Shown piece by piece: positions 54,240 through 62,802 of a DNA stretch of 64,000 bases; position 1 is the stretch's first letter; each line of letters starts with the position of its first letter. The notes under the pieces are model-generated. The model did not search any database. It worked only from the letters and a program-made list of their open reading frames with translations, and was not told the origin of the DNA. Source of the DNA: Acidicapsa acidisoli (GTDB lineage: Bacteria > Acidobacteriota > Terriglobia > Terriglobales > Acidobacteriaceae); the NCBI RefSeq assembly GCF_025685625.1, contig NZ_JAGSYI010000006.1, positions 62,001 to 126,000 of the forward strand, given 5' to 3'. The translations under genes were made by a program, and so were the position numbers.

Positions 54240-55238
54240 CTATCTGTAGCTATGGCCGAGAACGGGATGCGGTTCGTAGGCTTCCTCCAGCTTTGTAATC
54301 TCCTCCGGAGTGAGCCGAATGCTCATCGCCGCCAGCGCATCGTCTAGTTGATATGCCTTGCTTGCGCCGATGATCGGTGCGGTCATGCCGGGACGTGAGA
54401 GTATCCACGCCAAGGCTACCTGTGCATTCTTGACGCCGCGCACCTGCGCGATCTCAGTGAGGCGATCGACCACTGTAAAGTCCGATGCTCGGTAGTAAAG
54501 GCTGTGAGCGTACTCGTCTGTTCTGGCACGCGTTGTCTCGCTCTGCTTCTTGTCTTCATTCGCCTTGCGATTGCCTGCGAGAAAGCCACGAGCGAGCGGA
54601 CTCCAGGGGATGAGCCCAATCCCTTCCGAGAGGCACAGTGGAATCATCTCGCGCTCCTCTTCGCGATAGACGAGGTTGTAGTGATTCTGCATGGTGACAA
54701 AACGTGCGAAGCCATGCTCCCGCTGCGTCTGGATCATCTTCAGAAACTGCCATGCGTACATAGACGACGCGCCGAGATACAGAGCCTTCCCGGCTCGCAC
54801 TACGTCGTTCAGCGCCTCTACCGTCTCCTCGATCGGCGTTTGCGAATCGAAGCGATGAATCTGATACAGGTCCACGTAATCCACACCAAGGCGCTTCAAA
54901 CTCTTGTCGATAGAGGCCATGATGTGCTTGCGCGAGAGTCCCCGGTCGTTCGGCGCATCGGACATCGCATTGAAGACCTTAGTGGCAATTACGACGTTAT
55001 CGCGCGACCCGGCGAATTCCTTAAGAGCGCGTCCGGTGACTTCTTCACTCACGCCAAGAGAGTACATATCAGCGGTATCGAAAAAGTTGATGCCCGCCTC
55101 CACTGCCTGTCGAATCAGCGGCTTCGAGGCTTCCTCATTCAGCACCCACTCGCGCCATTGACTCGTGCCGTAGGTCATCATACCCAGACAAAGGCGCGAA
55201 ACCTTCGCCCCGGTCGTTCCGAGATTTACATAATCCAT
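54240..55238 (-). CDS. Aldo/keto reductase
   Basis: NADPH-dependent oxidoreductase of 332 residues from ATG 55238 (AGGAGAAG ahead; a start at 55262 lacks such a site). The AKR barrel shows MDYVNLGTTGAKVSRLCLG, catalytic Asp-Tyr in FFDTADMYSLGVSEE, the Lys of VIATKVF, His in LYQIHRFDSQTPIEE and the C-terminal cofactor segment PIIGASKAYQLDDAL. It is of the YajO/general-stress group. The gene is alone, convergent with the DsbA-like gene. Physiological substrate unknown. Confidence 0.92.
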   Translation of the reverse strand: MDYVNLGTTGAKVSRLCLGMMTYGTSQWREWVLNEEASKPLIRQAVEAGINFFDTADMYSLGVSEEVTGRALKEFAGSRDNVVIATKVFNAMSDAPNDRGLSRKHIMASIDKSLKRLGVDYVDLYQIHRFDSQTPIEETVEALNDVVRAGKALYLGASSMYAWQFLKMIQTQREHGFARFVTMQNHYNLVYREEEREMIPLCLSEGIGLIPWSPLARGFLAGNRKANEDKKQSETTRARTDEYAHSLYYRASDFTVVDRLTEIAQVRGVKNAQVALAWILSRPGMTAPIIGASKAYQLDDALAAMSIRLTPEEITKLEEAYEPHPVLGHSYR

Positions 55239-55364
55239 CCAAACTTCTCCTATGAAATTCACTGCAAGGCCAGATCATTGCTGGCCGGCTACTTCGTTCC
55301 GTTGGATGATGCAAACCTGTGCGACGATGCTCAAATGGAGCCGCCACGAACCCGCAGGCGGGGA

Positions 55365-58046
55365 CTACGGCAGCATACTCCAAGGCTTGGCGAGAGCAGC
55401 GTTGCAGATCGCGATCTCGTGTTGTATCCTGTGTGGCTGCGCGGCATCGGCGTTTCCCAGTGGCGCCTTCCTTTCGAGTTGAAGCCATGTATCAAGGCTT
55501 TCCTGATACCACGACCGCGCCTCACTCCAATACTTGTTCTTTAGAGCTCCGGAAATCCTCGAAGTCAAGGCAAGATGCTCGTACGTGTCCGCCAGCGTAG
55601 AGCGGGCATAAGCAAGATCGACCGGTTTGAAAAAATTATCAGCCTTGTCCCCGGCAGCCAAAGTGTCAAAGATCTGCACCGCTTTGCGCGCACTCTGAAT
55701 TCCCTGCTCAGGCGCGCCCAAGGTGACGAGAGCCGAGCCGACGCCCATATAGCACTTGCCAGCGTAGCGCAACGCAAGAACGTCGTGCGTGTCGGCCTTG
55801 GTCAGTTTCAAATAGCCTGCAAGCGCTGTGCGAAAGTATGGCAAAGCCTGACGCTGTAATCCCTTTTGCGCCAGGTAGACTCCGTTCCAATACTCGCTCT
55901 CCAACAAAAACTGCTGCAGCCTGGCGCTTTTCGGATTTGAGGCGGCCAGGCGCGCAAGTATATCGTGAGCCTTGTGCTCGAGAGCGACCGCACCATCCAG
56001 ATCTCCCTTCGAAGCGAGATCCCCGGCCATATAGCCGTACACGCCCGCAAGCCTCGTCTCCATCTGCTGCAGGAATTCAGGTGAGCCAGACTTGATTGCC
56101 TCTCGAATTGCGGCCGATTTGCGATAGTAATCCAGTGAAGCCCTCATATTTCCCAAATCCGCCAAAGTGCCTGCGAGATGGAAGCACACTCCTGCAAGGC
56201 TTTCCTGAGCCTCTACATCGTTTGGCCGCTCCTCCGTTAGTGCTTCAGCGATGGCATAGGCCTTTTGCAGCACATCCAGGGATGCAGCAAAATCGCTGAC
56301 TGCTTCCAAGCCCAACCCAAGCCGCAGATACGCCCCCACCAGCGCTGACCGGTCTTCGAAATATCCGCGCTTGTCATCCGCAAGTGTAAGCCGGATTTTG
56401 AGAGCTTTGCGATAGCTTTCAATCGCGCCCGCGGTGTCGCCCAGGTTAGCGAAGTAAGGGTTGCCCTGGACATCCCCAACTCTCTCATAGGCCGTCGCCA
56501 GCTCACGCTGCAAACCCGGTGCCTCAGCGGATTCCTGCGAGAGGCTGTCCAAATAAACCAAGGCACGGTCGACAAGCAGCTTGCGCGCAGCGGTCGATCC
56601 AGGCAAATCAGCGATGCTGTCGTGAATCTCGAATAGCAGCGAATTTGCGAGGCTGCGCAGATCATTGAAGCGGCGCTCGGCGCGAGCCTCTTGCATGCGT
56701 GCCACCCGTGCTTCGCGCACAATCACCGCGACGCCGATCATTCCTACAAGAAGAAAAATCGCCGTCGCCGCGAGGACCAGATTGTGGCGAATGGCGAACT
56801 TGAGAGATAGATAGGTAAAAGTGCCACGCCGGGCTGTGACCGGCAAGCCGCGCAGGTAAGAACGCAAATCCTCGGCGAACTCCCGCGCCGAAGCATAGCG
56901 ACGCTCCGGCTCCTTGCGCAGCGCCTTGAGAATGATCTGGTCAAGGTCTCCGGATAAAATGCGCCGCAGTCTTTTTGGCGTGGAACTCCGGCAACTGCTG
57001 ACAAGCTCCACCCTAGTCTGCTGCGTTGGGCTGGTACTGCCTGAACCGGACCGACCGGTAATCTGACCGGGACGGATGATCGCACTGCTCGGCTTTTCCG
57101 GAGCTGTCTCGCAGATTGCGTGCGCCAGATCGTATGGAGAGTTGCTGTCAAGACGATAGGGCATTCGCCCCGTCAACAGCTTATATAAAACGACTCCGAG
57201 AGAATAGACATCCGTTGCCGTCGTGATGAGCTGGCCGTGAAGCTGTTCCGGGCTCGCGTACTGCGGGGTCATGATGCGCAGAGCGGTGTCGGTCCGCTCC
57301 AGCTCAGGATAGGTCGCATCGTGACTCAGAATTGTGGCGATGCCAAAGTCGAGCAGCTTCGGAACACCGTCCGCCGTTACGAGAATATTGCTTGGCTTGA
57401 TATCTCGGTGCACTACCAGCCGCTGATGCGCATATTGCACCGCGGAGCAAACGCTGCGAAAGAGGTCAAGTCTCGCTGTCGTTCCCAGTTTTGCTGAGTC
57501 GCAATATTCGTCGATCGGCTTCCCTTCCACCAGTTCCATCACAAAGTAGGGATGGCCTTCTTCGGTAGTGCCTCCGTCGAGCAGTCGCGCTATGTTTTCG
57601 TGTTCAAATCCGGCGAGAATCTGGCGCTCTCTCAGGAAGCGTGCTTCTACGGATTTCCTGTCCAGTCCCTGACGCACAAGCTTGATCGCGACCTGCATTT
57701 CGAATTGGTCATCGGCCCGGACAGCCCTATAGACATCCCCCATTCCGCCTTCGCCCAACTTGCCGATAATGCGATATTGCGCAATGCGCGTGCCGATCAT
57801 TGTGTCGGACGCGCTGTTCTCGATGGCTCGAAGATCTTCGGCGAGTACGTGCGCCATAAATTCCATAGCAGGCTTTTCGAGGAAATTCGACGGTCGCTCG
57901 CCGTACCGAATCAGCGACTCGACCTCGGAGCGCAGGTCCTCATCCTCGGCGCAGGCAACCTCAAGCAGAGAGCCGCGCTCGGCGGGTTCCCGCTGCATTG
58001 CCTCGTGATAAATCCGCTCGATTCGTTGCCAGCGATCACGCTCCAT
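55365..58046 (-). CDS. Membrane Ser/Thr protein kinase with C-terminal TPR region
   Basis: Hanks-type kinase of 893 residues from ATG 58046, with GGGAG ahead; ATG 58085 would lengthen the overlap with the sigma factor gene. After an N-terminal helical segment (about 1-80) common to acidobacterial kinases comes the catalytic domain (about 91-400): glycine loop GEGGMGDVY (99-107), K122 in VAIK, HRDIKPSN (213-220) and DFG (233-235). One membrane helix lies at about 423-443. The outer 450 residues consist of TPR-like helix pairs (for example AGAIESYRKALKIRLTLADD; ASLDVLQKAYAIAEALTEE). The kinase would sense partners through the TPRs and phosphorylate cytosolic targets, the adjacent sigma factor being a natural candidate. 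Confidence 0.93.
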   Translation of the reverse strand: MERDRWQRIERIYHEAMQREPAERGSLLEVACAEDEDLRSEVESLIRYGERPSNFLEKPAMEFMAHVLAEDLRAIENSASDTMIGTRIAQYRIIGKLGEGGMGDVYRAVRADDQFEMQVAIKLVRQGLDRKSVEARFLRERQILAGFEHENIARLLDGGTTEEGHPYFVMELVEGKPIDEYCDSAKLGTTARLDLFRSVCSAVQYAHQRLVVHRDIKPSNILVTADGVPKLLDFGIATILSHDATYPELERTDTALRIMTPQYASPEQLHGQLITTATDVYSLGVVLYKLLTGRMPYRLDSNSPYDLAHAICETAPEKPSSAIIRPGQITGRSGSGSTSPTQQTRVELVSSCRSSTPKRLRRILSGDLDQIILKALRKEPERRYASAREFAEDLRSYLRGLPVTARRGTFTYLSLKFAIRHNLVLAATAIFLLVGMIGVAVIVREARVARMQEARAERRFNDLRSLANSLLFEIHDSIADLPGSTAARKLLVDRALVYLDSLSQESAEAPGLQRELATAYERVGDVQGNPYFANLGDTAGAIESYRKALKIRLTLADDKRGYFEDRSALVGAYLRLGLGLEAVSDFAASLDVLQKAYAIAEALTEERPNDVEAQESLAGVCFHLAGTLADLGNMRASLDYYRKSAAIREAIKSGSPEFLQQMETRLAGVYGYMAGDLASKGDLDGAVALEHKAHDILARLAASNPKSARLQQFLLESEYWNGVYLAQKGLQRQALPYFRTALAGYLKLTKADTHDVLALRYAGKCYMGVGSALVTLGAPEQGIQSARKAVQIFDTLAAGDKADNFFKPVDLAYARSTLADTYEHLALTSRISGALKNKYWSEARSWYQESLDTWLQLERKAPLGNADAAQPHRIQHEIAICNAALAKPWSMLP

Positions 58047-58644
58047 GACTTGCACTCCCGTTCGTGCCTCTATGTGCTTCTCCATCCAATTCCCGCAACA
58101 GCCACGCGCGAGCCACGCTCCAATCTCTCACAACTGTTTCAGCGGAAATCTGCAATACTTCCGCGGTCTGCTCGATTGTAAGACCACCAAAGAAGCGCAG
58201 CTCGACGACCTTACTCTTCCGTAGGTCTGTCTCGCCCAGACGCGTCAGCGCATCCTCCAGCGCGACGAGATCGAGGTCCGGTTCCGCCGAGATGACCATC
58301 GCTTCGTCCAGAGGAATGTGCTGCGCGCCCGCGCCGCGCTTCTGATACCCGCGTGCGCGCGCAAAATCAGTGAGGATACGGCGCATAAGCTGCGCGCAGA
58401 CGGCAAAGAAATGCGCCCGATCATGCCAATCCACTTCGCCCGCCTTGATCAGCCTCAGATAGACTTCTCCGATCAAGGCTGTGGCCTGGAGGGTGTGCCC
58501 ATCTTTCTCCCGCGCCATGTAACGCTGCGCCATGCGATGAAGCTCGTGGTAGACGATATCCGTGAGTTGCTCAAGCGCAAGCTGATCCCCTCTGCGCCAA
58601 GCGTGCAGCAGTAGGGTGATTTCGGAGGAGGAGGGCGGGCTCAT
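58036..58644 (-). CDS. ECF-type RNA polymerase sigma factor
   Basis: Sigma-70 family factor of 202 residues with region 2 (ALEQLTDIVYHELHRMAQRY; HDRAHFFAVCAQLMRRILTDF) and region 4 (VVELRFFGGLTIEQTAEVLQ; SAETVVRDWSVARAWL). The RAHFFAVCAQLMRRILTDFAR wording is typical of the group, common in Acidobacteriota and Planctomycetes, that sits beside Ser/Thr kinases instead of an anti-sigma factor. Its gene overlaps the start of the kinase gene by 11 bp. Regulation by phosphorylation is therefore likely, but is inference. Confidence 0.92.
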   Translation of the reverse strand: MSPPSSSEITLLLHAWRRGDQLALEQLTDIVYHELHRMAQRYMAREKDGHTLQATALIGEVYLRLIKAGEVDWHDRAHFFAVCAQLMRRILTDFARARGYQKRGAGAQHIPLDEAMVISAEPDLDLVALEDALTRLGETDLRKSKVVELRFFGGLTIEQTAEVLQISAETVVRDWSVARAWLLRELDGEAHRGTNGSASHGA

Positions 58645-59296
58645 ATGCTTATTCGCTAGTTGTCAATATCCTTCATTCTTGCCAGCGTCTTCACCGTCGC
58701 GCCAAAGCTGTGTTAGCAGACACTCGAAAAGCGGCCAAAAGACTATCCAATAGACATAAGTCTTTTCTTTTCATTTCGACAACAAATCAACCGAGCGCCA
58801 CTTAGCCTGATCTCTGCGCGCGTTGCGGCGGGACAATTTCCTGACAGGCTGAAACACGCAATAGAGATGTGCTCCCGGTCGACGTGAACCAGCCTGCTTT
58901 CTTGTGAGGATCACTATATCCGGCTCCTGCTAAGTTGCACAATCGTTCTTGCAAGCATCCTCGCTTTCCGCCGCACCTGTCGGTCTGGAGCCCATTCGCA
59001 CTTCGACGCTCAGGTTCCGGCTCGGTTCCGGCAGATCCGCTGAGACGATCGGTCACATAGGAGCATCGAATCTTTGAGAGTTAATTTGAGCCGTTCCGCG
59101 GAACAGCCTGCAACAGATTCGGAAACTTGACTGTTGAGCCCTGCGCGTAAAGCTTTCGTCGTTCGATGGAGTTCGCTCGCCGGCTCGTGCGGGGCACGGG
59201 AGATTCTCCTGGCGCCCGGCGTGAAGTTACGCCAGCAAAAGGTTCAGCAGATTCCTCGATGAAGATATTCCAACTAAGGTGAAATGAAGGATAAGT
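58645..59296. other. Gene-free stretch of about 650 bp
   Basis: It separates the sigma factor start from the Tat-exported protein and holds divergent promoters. A minus-strand ORF at 58802-59056 resembles nothing known. AAGGATAAG before ATG 59297 serves as ribosome site. I see no RNA gene or repeat. Confidence 0.5.
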
Positions 59297-60019
59297 ATGA
59301 GTGATTTAACCCGTCGCAGTTTTGCGTCGAAAGCATTTGCCGGGATGGCAGCTTTCGGAATGGCTTTAGATCTGAACCAACCGGCGCAAGCACAGATCGT
59401 ATGGAGTACTTCGCAATGGAAGCTCGCTTCCTTTGAAGAACTGTTGCATGAAAAGGCAAGAGTGAAGCAGCTCTTCGACATCACGCGCGTTGAAGATGGA
59501 GCGTCGCTCGCTAAGGTGAAGAATTCCTTGAATGGGCTTCATTACGGGTTTGGTGTGCCAGTGGATCAAATCAAAATCATTTGCGGCATGCATGGACAAG
59601 CCAATCTCCTTTGCTATGACGACTATGTCTGGGAAAAATACAAGATTGGCGCATGGCTGAAGATCAATGATCCTCGCACTGGCGAGCCTTCGGTGAAAAA
59701 TCCGTATTATTTCAGCAAGTTCACGGGAGACGCCGCTCGGATTACATCGGGAATGGACCCGAGCGACGAAGCCTCTCCCCTGCAGGATGCGAGCATGGAG
59801 GGACTGAAGCGGCGCGGTGTACGCTTTCTAAGTTGCCACACGGCATTAGAGGAGCAGGTGCGGCAACTGATCAAACATTACAGTCTCTCTGAAGACCCGG
59901 AAACGATCGTACATGACATGCTGGCGCATGCGGTTCCTGGCGTCCTGGTCGTTGCGTCGATGGTATCTGCGATCGCTCTGCTGCAATGCGAGGGGGGATA
60001 TAGCTACGTGACGGTTTAG
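59297..60019 (+). CDS. Tat-exported protein of unknown function, DsrE/F-like fold suspected
   Basis: Protein of 240 residues with a clear twin-arginine signal (SDLTRRSFASKAFAGMAAF, cleavage near AQA-QI about residue 33). The mature part has alternating strands and helices: VDQIKIICGMHGQANLLCYD, then RGVRFLSCHTALEEQVRQLI and GVLVVASMVSAIALLQCEGG at the end. The pairing of a strand-Cys turn (LSCHTALEEQ) with a terminal PGVLVVASMVSAI strand recalls the DsrE/DsrF family, in which small proteins bind sulfur or act in oligomers; I cannot confirm it. Export by Tat suggests folding with a cofactor first. It stands alone, 68 bp before the convergent RND operon end. Confidence 0.6.
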   Translation: MSDLTRRSFASKAFAGMAAFGMALDLNQPAQAQIVWSTSQWKLASFEELLHEKARVKQLFDITRVEDGASLAKVKNSLNGLHYGFGVPVDQIKIICGMHGQANLLCYDDYVWEKYKIGAWLKINDPRTGEPSVKNPYYFSKFTGDAARITSGMDPSDEASPLQDASMEGLKRRGVRFLSCHTALEEQVRQLIKHYSLSEDPETIVHDMLAHAVPGVLVVASMVSAIALLQCEGGYSYVTV

Positions 60020-60087
60020 GTTGCGGATTTATCTGGCCGGCCAATGATGACGATTGGCCGGCTCTATCGTTTGGGACAGCCCTTGAG

Positions 60088-61593
60088 CTAGCGGGCTTTT
60101 GCATCGCTGATGGCTGGAGTCGTCTGGGTGGCATCAAGATGGGAACTAACCTGCCCTGATGGCCTCCCCTCCCAGCCTCCGCCAAGCGCCTTGACAAGTA
60201 CGACGGTGGCAATAAGTCTCTGTCCGCTGACCTGGGCTTCCAACTGCTCGTTGTCGAGTAACGTTTGTTCCGCATAGATGACATTCAAGTAGCTCACGAG
60301 CCCGGCATTGTAGCGGTTCAATGAGATCCTTTGCTGGTCGCGGGCGCTGGCCACAGCGCTTGCAGAGTCATGCTCCTGATTGGCGAGAAAACGGAGGGCC
60401 GCGAGTTGATCTTCGACCTGCTGATATGCAGTCAGCACCGTCTTTTCATATTGCGAAACCGAGACCTGATAAGCGGCGCGCGCATTGTCCACCTTGGCGC
60501 GAATGCGGCCTCCTGTAAAGATAGGTGCGACCACGCCGGCTCCGAGGGAGGCGATGGTGTTCTGCCAATCCAGGATTGCGCCGGGATTGGCGCTTTCATA
60601 TCCTGCGAAACCGGTGAGCGATAGTTGCGGGAAATAGGCTGCTTTCGCCACTCCGATCTGTGCGCTGGCGGAGGCCATGGATCGCTCGGACGCGACGATA
60701 TCCGGACGGCGTTCGAGTAACTGCGAAGGAACTCCAGCGGGAATGGTGGGGGGAGCCTGCAGTCTTGTGTCGACGGCAATGTGGAACCCTTCCGGCGTGC
60801 GGCCCAGCAGTTCAGCGATTGCGTGTTCGAGTTGATCTCGTTGGATGTGCAGCGCATCTCTCTGGCTGCGCACCTGATTGAGCAGTGTCTCCGCCTGTTT
60901 CACGTCGAGTTCACTCACGAGTCCGTGCTGAAACTGGTTGTCGACGATCTGGTAGCCCTGCTGCAGCGCATTCACTGTCTCATCGAAGATCGCCAACTGT
61001 GCATCCGTCTGGCGCAGGCTGTAGTAATCGACGGCCACGGAGGCACTCACCGAAAGCTGGACAAATCGCAAGTCTGCATCCGAGGCTTGCTTCATGGCAT
61101 TTGCGGATTGAACCATGCGCCGGATCTTACCCCACGCATCGATTTCGTAACTCAGTGTGAGGGGCAATAAAAGGTCGTTGTACGTGGAGGCCAAGCCGTA
61201 TGTATTGCCGTTGTTGGGGCGATACTGCGCCTCTCGTGTGCGTGAGATCGATGGATCTGCGCCGATGGTTGGAAGTTGATAGGAGTGCGCCACACGCGCC
61301 ATCGCGCCTGACTCGTCAACCTGCGCGACCGCGATCTTGATGTCGCGGTTCGCGTCGGCGGCCTGATCTTCCAGGTTGTTGAGAACCGGATCGCTGAAGA
61401 CGGTCCACCAGTTCGACCACGCGATGTCTGATTGGGCCTGCGCAGAGGCCTCGACATGCGGCTCTTCAAACGCCGGGGCAGTTGCGACAGCAGGCTTATG
61501 GTAGTTTGGTCCCACGGTGCAGCCGGCCAGCATGCTAATGCAGGCGGTTGCGAGAAGACAGTGAACTTTGGTTACGCGTTGCACATTCGACAT
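60088..61593 (-). CDS. RND efflux outer membrane lipoprotein (NodT/OprM family)
   Basis: Outer membrane channel of an RND tripartite pump, 501 residues from ATG 61593 (GAGG ahead); a GTG at 61605 overlaps the adaptor stop. It carries a lipoprotein signal with lipobox SMLAGCTVGPNYHKP, so it is lipid-anchored. The two OEP repeats show WWTVFSDPVLNNLEDQAADA, YEIDAWGKIRRMVQSA and, in the second half, LLERRPDIVASERSMASASA and AAYFPQLSLTGFAGYES. It is the last gene of the operon permease - adaptor - channel on the minus strand. Confidence 0.93.
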   Translation of the reverse strand: MSNVQRVTKVHCLLATACISMLAGCTVGPNYHKPAVATAPAFEEPHVEASAQAQSDIAWSNWWTVFSDPVLNNLEDQAADANRDIKIAVAQVDESGAMARVAHSYQLPTIGADPSISRTREAQYRPNNGNTYGLASTYNDLLLPLTLSYEIDAWGKIRRMVQSANAMKQASDADLRFVQLSVSASVAVDYYSLRQTDAQLAIFDETVNALQQGYQIVDNQFQHGLVSELDVKQAETLLNQVRSQRDALHIQRDQLEHAIAELLGRTPEGFHIAVDTRLQAPPTIPAGVPSQLLERRPDIVASERSMASASAQIGVAKAAYFPQLSLTGFAGYESANPGAILDWQNTIASLGAGVVAPIFTGGRIRAKVDNARAAYQVSVSQYEKTVLTAYQQVEDQLAALRFLANQEHDSASAVASARDQQRISLNRYNAGLVSYLNVIYAEQTLLDNEQLEAQVSGQRLIATVVLVKALGGGWEGRPSGQVSSHLDATQTTPAISDAKAR

Positions 61594-61601
61594 CAGAATC
61601 C

Positions 61602-62786
61602 TCACTTCGCCTGAGCATTATCGCTGTGCTGTATCGATGCATGCATGCCATCGACAAGAAAGTCAGGCGGATTGGCGACGAGCTGGTCCTGCTGCGTAAT
61701 TCCGCTGGTGATCTCCATCGTTCCGCCAAGATCCTTACCCAGCACCACCTTGTGCAGTTCGATCTGTTGTTTGCTGTTGACAACGGCTACCTGCGGACCG
61801 GCTGACTGGAAGAGAATCGAGCCTGAAGGTACGACGAGTGGACGGACCGGGGAATGCAGCGCGAAATGTACTTCCGCATACGCACCGGGCATCAGCTTGC
61901 CCGTTGGGTTGGGCACGTCGACTTCGACCAACAACGTTCGCGACTGGAGATTGATGGCGTGATCGCTGCGAGTGACGCTTCCTGCAAACATCTGACCGGG
62001 AAGAGCCGTGAGCCCGACATTCACCTTCATACCATTTTGAATCTGTTCACTGTACGCCTCGGGCACGGACACGAAGATACGCATCATGCCGATTCTCGAA
62101 ACCCGAAAGAGCTCAGTGCCCAGGCCGCCGTTGCCGGCGTTTACGAGATCGCCGATGTCCGTGCGCCGCTCGGTGATCACGCCGTCAAACGGAGCAATGA
62201 TCTTCTCGTAGCGCTGCTCCTGCTCGAGCCACGCAACCTGCGCGGTCGCGGACTGTACGCTGGCTCGCTGCACCGCCTGGTTTTGCAGGTTCTGATCGAG
62301 TTCCTGCTGCGAGACGGAGTTGCTTACGATCAGATCCTGGTAGCGCTTTGTGGTGGTGTCTGCCAGTGAAAGAGTGGCTCGCGCCTGGTTGAGCGTTTCG
62401 CGGGCCTGCACCAACTGCTGGTCGACCTGTGGTGCATCGATGGTGGCAAGAACCTGACCTGCTTGCACATGCTGGCCGATGTCCGTGTACCACTTCGCTA
62501 CGTATCCGTTGACGCGAGCGTAGACCGGTGATTCATCGAAGGCCTGAAGCATGGCCGGCAGGACAAGGTCTTGGCTCGCGTCACCGGGCGCGGCATGGAA
62601 AACGGCAACCGGCTCTGCAGCGGAAGCCTGTGTTTGCGTTGCGAGAACCTTTTCGGTTTGCATGCGGGCCGCTACAGTCACCAGTCCGCCTACGCAGAGC
62701 ACCGCTGGAAGAACGAGAAACCAAAGCAGTTTCCTACGGCCGGAAGCCTGGACTCTCTTTGTTGGTTGATTCGATCGCTGGTTCAT
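61602..62786 (-). CDS. RND efflux periplasmic adaptor (MFP)
   Basis: Membrane fusion protein of 394 residues. A basic N-terminus and one hydrophobic segment (RKLLWFLVLPAVLCVGGLVTVA) act as an anchor or uncleaved signal. The lipoyl half-motif VNGYVAKWYTDIGQHVQAGQ is followed by ATIDAPQVDQQL, a helical hairpin rich in Gln/Ala (about 125-200), the second lipoyl half (IIAPFDGVITERRTDIGDLV) and a beta-barrel (MRIFVSVPEAYSEQIQNGMK). It belongs to the MdtA/CusB-like HAE-1 adaptors. It is 16 bp from the permease stop and 8 bp from the lipoprotein start, so the three form one unit. Confidence 0.93.
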   Translation of the reverse strand: MNQRSNQPTKRVQASGRRKLLWFLVLPAVLCVGGLVTVAARMQTEKVLATQTQASAAEPVAVFHAAPGDASQDLVLPAMLQAFDESPVYARVNGYVAKWYTDIGQHVQAGQVLATIDAPQVDQQLVQARETLNQARATLSLADTTTKRYQDLIVSNSVSQQELDQNLQNQAVQRASVQSATAQVAWLEQEQRYEKIIAPFDGVITERRTDIGDLVNAGNGGLGTELFRVSRIGMMRIFVSVPEAYSEQIQNGMKVNVGLTALPGQMFAGSVTRSDHAINLQSRTLLVEVDVPNPTGKLMPGAYAEVHFALHSPVRPLVVPSGSILFQSAGPQVAVVNSKQQIELHKVVLGKDLGGTMEITSGITQQDQLVANPPDFLVDGMHASIQHSDNAQAK

Positions 62787-62802
62787 TTGCTTCCTCCCAA
62801 AA

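Noticed and set aside
58802-59056. 84-codon minus-strand ORF in the gap after the sigma factor
   Set aside because: No recognisable motif, weak start context and no neighbour link.
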